A stretch of DNA of 64,000 nt, taken from Dactylellina haptotyla. Taxonomy: Eukaryota; Ascomycota; Orbiliomycetes; Orbiliales; Orbiliaceae. The notes beneath the pieces were generated by a model. The model was given only the letters and a program-made list of their open reading frames with translations. It made no database searches and was not told the origin of the DNA. The stretch lies in contig CM062380.1 of the NCBI GenBank assembly GCA_031310005.1, positions 1,054,001 to 1,118,000 of the forward strand. The letters run 5' to 3'. Shown one piece after another: positions 25,539 through 35,606 of this stretch (positions are counted from its first letter, which is position 1; each line of letters starts with the position of its first letter). The translations under genes and the position numbers were made by a program.

Positions 25539-27440
25539 AGGCAGATCAATAGCCCAAATGTCTCCATATGTGGAACCATTTGTCTCTATTACTCCTAGCG
25601 ATTAACTAGGATTGAAGAACGATTAGTTGTCCTGACGCGAAGACAAAGTTGGGACTCAGAAGAGATACAAAGGGGTAGGAGGGTGAGAAGAAATATATCA
25701 CGCTTGGGGATGTCAAGGAGTTGCAGGAACCGTAGATGTTGTTATTCTTTGGTCGTATAGAGAGCAATGAATTTTGGATACTCCTATTATCTCACTAGAA
25801 GATACCATCGAAAACGGGGTCGATTCTCGTCGGCGAGCCTCACAAATCGTATCTTCGACTCCAGCCAATCGTCTGGTTTGAGCCTTTCCTGACTGTGTTG
25901 GCTACGTTGGGTTATGTGACCTAAGTTTGTGTTGAGCTAGCTTCGAGATGTTTGATAATCCGAAGAGAGCAAACTTGCCCGAACCAAATCTGCACCCTTT
26001 GTCGTCAACGCAGATGCCCAGATTTCTGTGCAACATATATTGCATGAACATATATGATTACTTATGATATCATTGTCATCAAGCAGTAGCGGCAGTCATT
26101 TCGCATACGGTGTGCTGGTCCCAATTACGTTTGAGCTCCGAGATTCCCGGTCGTGCTGGTTCTAGACGCAATTCTTTCTGGGTCAGCCACTAATTAACTT
26201 TGGTCTTGAACGTGTTGAACGAGGGGTCAACTGCGGTCAACTCCGAATTCAATAAGTCCCGCGCGTGAGCAGATCTGCAGAATAACCGTCAAAAACCAGC
26301 TTTTAATTCGGTTTTACTCTTCACTATCAACTTCAGTCGCCTACCCTATTGTCTCTAGATGTTTAAAGACCGTCAGTCTACATATTTTGGTGTTCTTGAG
26401 ATTAAGATATGCTTGTTACACAAGCCGTACTTTGTTCAAAGGCCAAGGTTTGTGCCCAATGTCGTGGCCCTGATTAGTCACTGAAGTGACTCTCTGAATT
26501 TGTATTAAGGTACCTGAAGGTGGCCGAACGGAATATATATTATCCCCGCGCTTCTGGGTCGGGCAATTTTGCATTCCGATTCCGCGAAGATCATTCAAAC
26601 TTTAAGCAAATATCGACTAAGAGACTAGAGCGGAAGGAACCGTTGGGCACACAGAGGTCGGTTGCAAACCCGCGGTTTGGAAACCATATTGCCTTCCGAG
26701 CCTCCGTCGGTATAGGAGCACGGACTGCCGAACCAAGGACAGAAGGATTATCCCACATGGGCGGCCGACTGGCGGCTTGATGACATAACAACATTCGGGG
26801 CAATCTACCACGGGTGACCTCATGTGCACTACTCCCTTCTATTTTCCATCTAGTGCTTACGAAACCAAGAGCATCCAATTCGGGCTTCGCTTGTCAAGGC
26901 CAGCCCTATAGTCCGAGGTTTCGTATTTCTGCGAACGGGGATAAATTTTCTTGGTTATCCAAGTCCAGAACCCACCCAAATCTATCGAATCCAGGGCACA
27001 CAACACCAAATTCCTAACACCGTCCATGCATAGCCTTGGCAGGATCTCAGAGCTTATCTCTCCACGTACCTATAGTATTGCGGAAGCCAGCGGATCTGTT
27101 TTAGCAATTTTTTTAAAGATGGAGGGATCTTAAAGTCTCGGTGCCCCAATCACAGTTAAACCCGGAACGAAAAAGAAATCTCCGTTGCAAAACACGTCAG
27201 ATCGCTGACTAACTTTGGGGGTTAATGATAAGCCGTCGGAGAACGAACAGATGCTTGAATGACAACATCTCATATGTCCCCGGCAGATTACTCAGACTTT
27301 GCATGTACCGGCCGGGATACAAGAGAGTTGTATGGCTAACGCGCCGTTGAACGGACAGAACGAAAACCTATTATCGTATTAAAAATATCAGTGTTGTAGC
27401 TTGCTTGATAAGGAGTCTGGAAAGAGCCGTGTACATGAAG
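25539..27440. other. Intergenic: upstream region of the DHA1-type transporter
   Basis: No supported gene. Short open frames on both strands at 26416-26878 overlap each other and look random. GGTCAACT occurs twice within 20 bp at about 26224-26243. Confidence 0.45.
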
Positions 27441-27447
27441 AGCAGAA

Positions 27448-27459
27448 CTATATAAATCC
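27448..27459 (+). promoter_or_regulatory. TATA box of the DHA1-type MFS gene
   Basis: CTATATAAATCC about 110 bp before the transporter ATG. Confidence 0.6.
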
Positions 27460-27561
27460 ACCAATTTCTCATCTGCGTAAAATTCTGTTTGAAATCACAC
27501 ACCATTCTCTTGTCAGTGACGACACAAGGAGTATTCTAGATTATAGCATACTGTCACAAAA

Positions 27562-29521
27562 ATGTACGATATTCTCAGAGACTCGGGATTCGGCCATTTG
27601 GCCAGATTCGTCACTGGAAGGCGTGTTTTCCAGTTTCCAGAAGAACGCCCTGGCTTCGAATTACCCGAAAGTTATTACAATGAAAGCATGCAAAAAATGA
27701 CAGATGCAGCGAAAGACGCGGCAGCTGGCAAGAAGCCCTTACCACAAGATCAATCACCAGACGAGAAGCCTCCTTCGCGAAGAAGTTTATCGTCGTCTTC
27801 CTCCGACCGAAAAGACAGCGAGCTCGGTCTAAGTTCTGAATCCAACCTTGCGATACCTAAAGAAGAAGAAAACGCCATACAAAAAGCCGAGACAGCTCGT
27901 GATCTTGAACGGGCGCCGACTGCGGCCGATCTCGAGAAGACTGTGTCGAGGCCAATCGCCCCAACTCGAACAAGAGAGGGCTATATTCTCGTTGACTGGT
28001 ATACCACTGATGATCCGGAGAACCCACAAAACTGGGGATCCGGAAAGAAAACAATTGTAGTAATGCAGATATAGTGAGTTGTCATTGGGTCTCTAAAACA
28101 TTAATACTTTCAATGCTCATGCAGACTAATCGGATATGCAGCTTATATACACTTGCAGTTTACATGGGTTCAGCCATCTACACACCTAGTGTACCCGGTG
28201 TAATCGAGGTTTTCGGTGTCTCCAGCACTGTAGCTCTCCTCGGTTTGTCTTTGTACGTCTTGGGGTACGGAGTTGGCCCTCTGATATGGTCTCCGTTGTC
28301 CGAGATTCCCATCGTCGGTCGGAATCCCCCATACTTATTCACCTTTGGTATATTCGTTATCTTGTCCATACCTACTGCCCTCGTTGATAACATCGGCGGT
28401 CTCCTCGTCCTACGGTTTCTCCAGGGATTCTTTGGTTCTCCTTGTCTGGCAACAGGTGGCGCATCACTTGGCGACGTCACAGACTTGCTTCACCTTTCCT
28501 ACTTTTTGACCGGATGGGCAGGCTTTGCAACTGCAGGTCCTGCTCTTGGACCAGTCATTTCGGGATTCAGTGTCCCCGCAGAAGGCTGGAGATGGTCGCT
28601 TTGGGAGATACTGTGGCTCTCAGGGCCGATCTTCTTGTCCATGTTCTTCCTCCTCCCGGAGACTAGTGCTAACAACATCCTCCTTCGACGTGCGAAAAGA
28701 ATCCGCAAGCTCACTGGCAATCCCATGTATAAGTCTCAGTCTGAACTTGACCAGCAAGGCTTGACAGCGAAGTCTGTAGCATATGAGGCTTTGGTTCGAC
28801 CATGGATTCTAAACGCCCTTGACCCCGCTATTCTTTTCACCACTGTTTACGTTATGATTGTCTACGGAGTATGTAGCATCCAACCCCACCGCCTTGAAAC
28901 TCTTCACTAACCAATGTGATTTAGATTTACTATTCCTTCTTCGAAGTTTTCCCCATCGTATACATGCAAGGCTACGGTATGAACATTGGACAGATGGGTC
29001 TTGTCTTCCTTGTTATTGCCGTTTCCGTCGGTATCGCCATTCCGACATACTTTGCCTATCTAAGATACCATTTCACTCCCTACGTTATGAAGAATGGATT
29101 CTCAAACCCTGAGCATCTACTTATTCCCGCGCTCTTTGGTTGTTTCGGTCCTCCTATCGGCCTGTTCGTCTTTGGATGGACCGGTCGTCCTGACATCCAC
29201 TGGATCGTTCCCACTATCGGTATCGCTATCTATACTGTTGGAGTTTTCATTTTGCTGCAGAGTCTTTTCATCTACATCCCAATGATCTACCCGCAGTACG
29301 CTGCATCGTTGTTCGCAGGTAACGACTTTGCTCGTAGCGCTTTCGCAGCCGGAGCTATCCTATTCGCGGATCCCCTGTTCCACACCTTGGGTGTCGGAAA
29401 GGGCTGCAGCTTGCTTGGAGGGTTGGCAGCCGGATGTTGTCTTGGTGTGTTTGCTTTGTACTACTATGGTGCAGATTTGAGAAAACGATCACGATTCACT
29501 GTTAAGGCGCCCGTGGAGTAA
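27562..29521 (+). CDS. MFS drug:H+ antiporter (DHA1 family)
   Basis: Plasma-membrane efflux pump of the 12-helix DHA1 group (Flu1/Mdr1-like fungal transporters). Exons 27562-28073, 28142-28868 and 28925-29521 total 1836 bp, 611 residues, with clean GT-AG junctions (GTGAGT, GTATGT). The long cytosolic N terminus (about 160 residues, Ser/Lys/Glu-rich) ends with DWYTTDDPENPQNW, the usual lead-in to helix 1. Next come GSAIYTPSVPGVIEVFGVSS and VLGYGVGPLIWSPLSEIPIVGRNPPY, the family signature. LRFLQGFFGSPCLATGGASL and PEGWRWSLWEI-like residues follow (AEGWRWSLWEILW). The last exon carries the C-terminal helices. Substrates may include drugs, fungal metabolites or plant compounds; none can be assigned. 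It is convergent with the tyrosinase gene. Confidence 0.93.
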
Positions 29522-30165
29522 TCGGTTTTCTTTGCTTAATTTATGTCAAAAAATGCTTCACGTGTCTACGGAATATCTCTAATACATCTCTACATTCTCC
29601 TTTGATTGTATGTTAGCTAGCGCCTGCTATAACCTAGGTTAAACGGTTGAGTTTGTTACTAGGTCATGAAATCTAATTTATAATTAATCTTTGAACAATA
29701 AAAGAAATTAACATCATACTTTGTGGTTGAAGCGCGCGAGTATCCGATTGTCACATCACACACAAATAAAATCGTGGGTTCCCCAGCGGCTCAACACGTG
29801 GAAGATATGCCAAAAAGGGAATTTTTGGTTTGTCTGACCAGTCGCAACACAAAATTAAAACTTCGTAACTTGACAGCAGGTTTACGACCAGGAAACTTCG
29901 GTCAATATATTTCCAAGTCCAGGAATCTCACACAACTGTGCTAGTTTTCAGATGGTAGATAGCTCTATGTGAAGTCGATCCTGAAAAGTAATGTTGACGT
30001 TGATATATTATCGCGAGGTCTTAGTATAATTGAAGAAAATGATAGTTTGAAGTTTTAAAAATTTGCAGGATATCGATTTGATATTGATAAATACATGCAT
30101 TGACCCAGAATTATTTCCCTTGCCTGTGTTGCACTTTCGCGACCTCAGCAGCTTAGATTTCTCTG
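29522..30165. other. Convergent spacer between the MFS and tyrosinase genes
   Basis: AT-rich, contains the 3' UTRs of both genes. A 73-codon frame at 29723-29944 is not convincing. Confidence 0.5.
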
Positions 30166-31836
30166 TTAGTGTTTAATTTTCATCACTTTGCTACTACCCC
30201 GGGGATGAAGAGCTAGCGTTGGCTTTGCAATGCCAACAGTGTTGCGATCTCTCACCTCTGAACGGAAGGTCCACTCCTCTGGTTTTCCATCCAAGGCGTC
30301 TTTAGGCACTGGAGCGAATATATTCAACTTCAGGTGGTTCTGACAATTCATGCATCCTTGGATACCCAATCGGCTTAGAATAGGTTCACTGTGTAGAAGC
30401 ACATTTTTAGTCCCCAAGCCGGTACCTTTGACAGCCCATGTATCGACCACAAACGAGCCAGATATCAAGTCTCTCGTCAGCCCACCGACCTTCACCAGCC
30501 CGTACAAGTTCTTGTTAATCGCCGGAGCTCTCAAGCCACCCTTCTCCTCTGGCTTTGAATAAGGTGTCAAAGAGCTCTCGCCATAGGTGTATCCCAACGC
30601 TTCGATATCGGTCACCTGACTAGAGTTGTACTCGAACGGCCACAACCTTGTTTCAAGGGTCAGAACGTCGCCCTGTGCAACGCCCGCAACACCATCCGAT
30701 ATCAACCCCGGATCGTTAAAATCTTCAACCAACGCAAAATCAGTTTCATGTCCGTTCTTAACCTGCCATAACCAAAAGACATGATCGATCCAGCAATGGT
30801 GAAAGAAGAAAATTGGGTCCATTGCGGCTGTGTCATTTTCCCCCATATCGCCATTAGCTCCGAGGATTGCATCAGCATCGTAGCTACCTGCTCCATAAAA
30901 TCCACCAACAGAAAGATGGATCGCGTTGTGGGGACTTTCTAAGGAATCGTAATAATCTTGGTTTTCTTGGCCGGCCTGATCAATCCAATATGCCTGTGAT
31001 GCCGTATTGGAAAAGATATTGTAACTTGGTGCATCCAAACACCGTCTAAACCGATTGTGGACGGAATAAGTGTCTGGATAATTCGTGTTGACTTTTTTTG
31101 GATCATCTGGATCTGGTGTTATCTTGTAGGTACCGTTCAACCAAGACTTAACATTGTCATTGAGAATCTTGGTATTCTGCACTGGGTCTTTGTAATTGTT
31201 ATTATGGTCCTGAGTTTGAATTATATCTTGCGGGCCAACGAGACCGGAGAGCGGGTAGCGCACAGTAGTGTAGCCCTGAGTCTTGGTGTAATCGCCGTCG
31301 CCCGCATTATCAACAATCCCTTTTGCGAATGTGTAGGAGTACAAGGGATTAGGAATATCCTTTCCGTCGAGGGGGAAAGTGACTTGAGTGAGTACCGAAG
31401 GGATAACTGGAACGTTGAGGGGTTTTCCTTTTTCTTCACTCTCAACGACGAGTGTTTCGTCCCAGAAAGGCATCACCACATCTTCGCACCCGGCGATAGA
31501 TCGAAGTGCATTTTCCAGACGAAGGACATATGCTCGATGCCAAGTAGGGAAGAGTACAGAGGCATGGTGACAAAATCCTCCCCACCAGGAAAGAGTATGT
31601 CCCTGTGCACCGGGACCACGGAAGGGCTCGCCATGATAACCAGCTATGACAAAGAAAGAGTTTTGGTCGCTCGGAGGGAGAGCTTGAACTCCTTGGAACG
31701 CTCTAATGAGTTTCTCCAATGGCTCTTTATTACCACTGTCGTAATCATCTTGCAAATCTTGTAAGGACCTGCGAACCCGGATCGTCCGGAGCTGGGGAGT
31801 GGTTTTCCCTAAGACTGAAGTGATTGCACTCGCCAT
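30166..31836 (-). CDS. Tyrosinase (type 3 copper monophenol/diphenol oxidase)
   Basis: Oxidises monophenols and catechols to quinones, the first step of DOPA-type melanin formation. Single exon, 556 residues. Copper site A: H68 in AGYHGEPF, H91 and H100 in FCHHASVLFPTWHRAYVLRLE. C89 two residues before H91 can form the thioether bridge known from fungal tyrosinases. Copper site B: H303 and H307 in SPHNAIHLSVGG, and the HH pair at 346-347 in DPIFFFHHCWIDHVFW. The C-terminal extension (after about residue 400) with CMNCQNHLKLN is the lid domain that is usually cleaved on activation. No signal peptide is visible, so the protein is likely cytosolic, as in Agaricus and Aspergillus enzymes. Confidence 0.95.
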   Translation of the reverse strand: MASAITSVLGKTTPQLRTIRVRRSLQDLQDDYDSGNKEPLEKLIRAFQGVQALPPSDQNSFFVIAGYHGEPFRGPGAQGHTLSWWGGFCHHASVLFPTWHRAYVLRLENALRSIAGCEDVVMPFWDETLVVESEEKGKPLNVPVIPSVLTQVTFPLDGKDIPNPLYSYTFAKGIVDNAGDGDYTKTQGYTTVRYPLSGLVGPQDIIQTQDHNNNYKDPVQNTKILNDNVKSWLNGTYKITPDPDDPKKVNTNYPDTYSVHNRFRRCLDAPSYNIFSNTASQAYWIDQAGQENQDYYDSLESPHNAIHLSVGGFYGAGSYDADAILGANGDMGENDTAAMDPIFFFHHCWIDHVFWLWQVKNGHETDFALVEDFNDPGLISDGVAGVAQGDVLTLETRLWPFEYNSSQVTDIEALGYTYGESSLTPYSKPEEKGGLRAPAINKNLYGLVKVGGLTRDLISGSFVVDTWAVKGTGLGTKNVLLHSEPILSRLGIQGCMNCQNHLKLNIFAPVPKDALDGKPEEWTFRSEVRDRNTVGIAKPTLALHPRGSSKVMKIKH

Positions 31837-31961
31837 CGCGGAATGTCAAAAGAATTAATATTAATATATGAGAGTTTTATTTATATTAATAGATTTGGTA
31901 TATGTAATCTTGGTTTTCTTAAGGATATCGGAAAGGAATTAGGAGGAGGCAAGTGGGCTTC

Positions 31962-31976
31962 AACCCACTTTATATA
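31962..31976 (-). promoter_or_regulatory. TATA box of the tyrosinase gene
   Basis: Read on the minus strand, CTGTATATAAAGTGG about 130 bp before the tyrosinase ATG; a regulated promoter is suggested. Confidence 0.6.
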
Positions 31977-34900
31977 CAGGTTGACCTGGCACAAAAGTAC
32001 GAAGAAAACTCGAAAAACAAGAGCTCATAATTACAATCAGCTTTAAACTGGAAAGCGGAGGAATGATTCTGGCCCCTACATCTGCGTGCGGAGTCCGTTC
32101 TCGAACTCTGCGCACACGCTAAATGCACCGTCTACCAGCAATGCACTGCGGAGGCACTTTTTGTGGTGGCAACACGCTTCTTATTGGATAGTTTGACGCA
32201 ACAGCTGCACCCGCAACAGAAAACGGGCTTGAAGGCTTGAAAAATGCAACGCCCATAGGCCGAATATTCAGCTGATGTGGTTCGAATGCGGATGAGCTGA
32301 AGGAAAAGCTCCGGCTGCTAACTTCATCTAGCCAGTTTTTTCCTCAGCCGTGACTCCGAAGCGCGCAGCCAATAGGGAGACCCCTGAACTAGTTGATCAG
32401 CGGGACGGCTCGCTTTGTTCTTCCAACAGCTTCCCGCAGAAACTTTTGAGTAGACGGAATCGCTGTACACACAGGGTGTATATTTGTTAGTTTTTGATCT
32501 TGATCATCAGCATCATAGGCACGACTTATGATCTTGGATCTTGTGCAACTCTTTTACCAAAAACCTGGCATCAACTTTGTAGGAGAATTCGGAAATGTGA
32601 CCAGCTGTCAACCATAGCTCACTGCGTTTACTTTGTCCTGTGGCGCGATGAAAGGACCGCTGATCATCTGGAAACGGATGTCGAGCAGGTCTCAAAGAAT
32701 TCACAGAACTCAATTAGTACTTCGAACGTTTCGTTACGTGCCCGGAAAGGAGGGACTGGCAAGTGACAAATTTGTGGTCTCTAGTCGGTTTGTCTTTTGT
32801 GTTGTCTGGCTACGAGACTAACTCGAGTTCTCTGGTGCAAGTGAGGTTCGCTTTGCGCAGAGTATATATGATAACCCGCGACGAAAGGTTGTGGCGAGTC
32901 TCGTACGCAGATTGTGGTTGCATTGCCAAACGAGGGTAGTGCCGACTACAACGTACAGCCCGATAGCTATCAAATAACACTTGCTTCTGCGAACTTGCTT
33001 TTAGCTTTGGAGCTGTGGGCAGGTCGTATATTTTTTTAATTTTATTTCTTTTAGAAAATTTAAAAATTAAGGAAAAGTGTACACTTCTGAGATCAGGCGC
33101 AGCAGCTACCCAGCTACCCAGCTAAAGAGAATGCAAATTCGTGTTCTCCAGTAGCTGAAGCTTCACGCCACAAGGGGTTGAAATTAATCAAGGTCCGCAT
33201 CACAGGGGTTCCGAAGGATCCGATGCATCACGAGATGCATACACCCATACCAGATGTGGTGCAAACGGCAATCGGAAGGTAGGCATAATTACAATGCAGG
33301 TACAGAGACATTGCACACCTGTGGCCTTCGTTTCAAGAATTCTGTCAGAAGGTTCTAATGCCACGCAGCTCGTCAAGCTATCTTACTCGAGCTCCGCTTT
33401 TGCTCGGAGTGGGTCGCGATCTGAACATTCGTGACTCGTCCACGCATAGATGGAATTTGAACATCAATAGCTTGATCCTGCGTCTTTTATTACGTACCTC
33501 GAGCTATAATAACCCTCGGACTAATGTTATCCCACTATGTATATGTCTTTTCGTCCTGCACGATCGATATCCCTAAGAATTGGCGGTGTCCTGATGGGGA
33601 GCTCACATTCATTCCTCATCGTCACCGATTCGAGCATTGAAAGGGAAGGATGTTGGCAAGCATCGGTTAAACACAGCTTAACACCAATGAAGCCCCAGGC
33701 CACACACAAAAACCGACATGTTCTCAATTCAACTCCCTAGTTAGGATAGATTATTGCTCTTCGAATACACTAGTCTAAAATAGTCACAAAGATTAGAAAA
33801 TACCGATTTTATGAATCGGGTTAAAGTGGCCCTGGCACATATCCTCATATTTTGGGGGTTTGACAACACCATGTTTCACAAGGGCCTGTCCTGGCTTCGA
33901 GACTAGGCCTGTCGCAAAAATGGATGCAGTGCAATGCTAATTTCTTCCATCTGCAATCCGATCGATACTAATGACATTACTCACGTTAAATCCGATTAAA
34001 TATTTCTTCAAAATGGTGAGCCATAGCTACGATTAAATGAGTATCAATAAACCAACACCCGAACAATAGTTTTGCTCGCTAGTTGCCCAGTCTCATAACT
34101 GTGACCCTGCAGGCCTGGCACATAAATTCAACGCAATTTCCTATACGCGTGTTCTCTGATCATGCGAGATATATGATGCCTGATGTTGAAATACTTTTCT
34201 CAAACGCACAAAAAGGTCTCACTCTGGTGTCTTAGTGTTAACAATATCACTGCCACCCTAGGTGATTAAGATTTCTGGGGAATCTGAAGCAACTAAGTTG
34301 TACTGTCTGGAAAAGCTTTCTGGTACTCTTTTCCTTTTTGAGGTACTAATTAATCTTACCAGATGATTGTACGGGATGTAAAGTAGGATCGAACAGAACA
34401 CAGCCAACATTCTACTCGATGTACTTCAGAGCCAGGCCAAACCCCGCCCCCCCGTTAGCTTACCGGGTCGCTGTTTAGCGACCTATCTTTTTCTTTTTTT
34501 TCCCTTTTTTTCTCTTCGTTCATTTTTCTTCCCTCTTCTATTTCTTTTTTTCTTTTTCCGATTCTGTTTCCCTCATAGTTATCGCTATTAATCTTTGGAA
34601 TATTTTAGCCTTGTTGTATCTGGACGAAGTCAACCCGACGAGGTATCTAAAATTTGGAATGCTTTATACATCAAAACTCGATGATAATATATATTGTGGC
34701 CGCCCCTATGCTATAGGTTCCGTAAGTTCACAAATGTACAAGTAGGAACATCGATTTCGTAATATAAAACCAAAGATCGCCGCTAACTAGTAACCTCGGT
34801 GGTTCTTTTCCATCTTTCTTATTCATTCTTTTTCTACAAACCCTTAGGTTTCATACAAAATTTTCTCTCATTCTCATTGTTGATCAGCCCAACCAAATAC

Positions 34901-35027
34901 CAAACTCTCGCCTCTCGCTCCAACTAAACTACGACAATACCTAAAAGCCATTCGGGTATTTGCTCTGTTATTCCTACTATTCTTTTCAGTTTCACGGCTT
35001 CTGGTTAAACTACCTTGCGACTATACC
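31977..35027. other. Intergenic, upstream of tyrosinase and of the 35-kb orphan gene
   Basis: 3 kb with no supported gene between divergent starts. Short frames (for example 32494-32766 and 33358-33576, plus) have no coding character. The right end carries a long pyrimidine-rich stretch described separately. A direct repeat of AGCTACCC (2.6 copies) lies at 33104-33124. Confidence 0.45.
34485..34558 (+). repeat. Pyrimidine-rich tract upstream of the 35-kb gene
   Basis: About 75 bp almost wholly C and T with several runs of 6-9 T, some 470 bp before the ATG of the orphan gene. Such CT-rich stretches often mark promoters and 5' UTRs of well-expressed filamentous-fungal genes. A second CT-rich stretch follows the gene at 35778-35830. 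Confidence 0.6.
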
Positions 35028-35606
35028 ATGTGGACTGGCCATTCGCAGGTGAGCTTTTCTTATCATGTTGAAAATTGAATTATAGGGAGCCGAGGGTTAA
35101 CATGTCAATGATAGCAGCAGGACCCAACCTCAGCTGGATATACGGTTGCTCTATTAGATACAGATTCAAACTACATACACCACGCAGAGTATGATAATTC
35201 CGCACCCGCCGAGCCCGAAAAAGAAAAGTCTATCGAGACTCTCACCGATGAGATGAACTTGGTAGAAGTTAACGACCCGGACTGTCTTTTCGATGAATCC
35301 CGCCGAAGTACGGAAGCTGCCCTGATACAAGAGACGGGTCGGCACTTACTCGCGACGAACACGACGAATAACACCTATGGTTTGGCTGTAACTCCCATGG
35401 AACGCTTCAAAAACACCTTCTGCCGGTCTGAGAATCCAATTCCTTGGTATTCGGGTACTCGACATCACCCATACAAGCCTCCCTCGTTTCTGAGACGAAA
35501 AAGAGCGGTTTCTTATCCGTCTAGCATGGCCTCTACTCGAAAACTAACATTGCGAACCCGAAGTTTATCTCACGCTTCTACGACGCCTACCAGTTATGTC
35601 GAGTAA
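35028..35606 (+). CDS. Orphan two-exon protein, 168 residues
   Basis: A 7-codon first exon (MWTGHSQ, 35028-35048) is joined in phase 0, through an intron with donor GTGAGC and acceptor AGCAG, to exon 2 (35121-35606). The total of 507 bp is in frame. The protein is hydrophilic: an acidic part with EPEKEKSIETLTDEMNLVEV is followed by a basic, aromatic and Ser/Thr-rich tail with PIPWYSGTRHHPYKPPSF and RKLTLRTRSLSHASTTPTS. No signal peptide, membrane helix or known domain. The basic RTRSLSHAS stretch offers possible kinase sites. It sits alone, with long CT-rich DNA on both sides. Function unknown. Confidence 0.6.

Noticed and set aside
31057-31764. 235-codon plus-strand open frame
   Set aside because: Antisense to the well-supported tyrosinase coding sequence.
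27562-31836. Secondary-metabolite gene cluster
   Set aside because: Only a transporter and a tyrosinase are present; no synthase, tailoring enzyme or pathway regulator is visible nearby.
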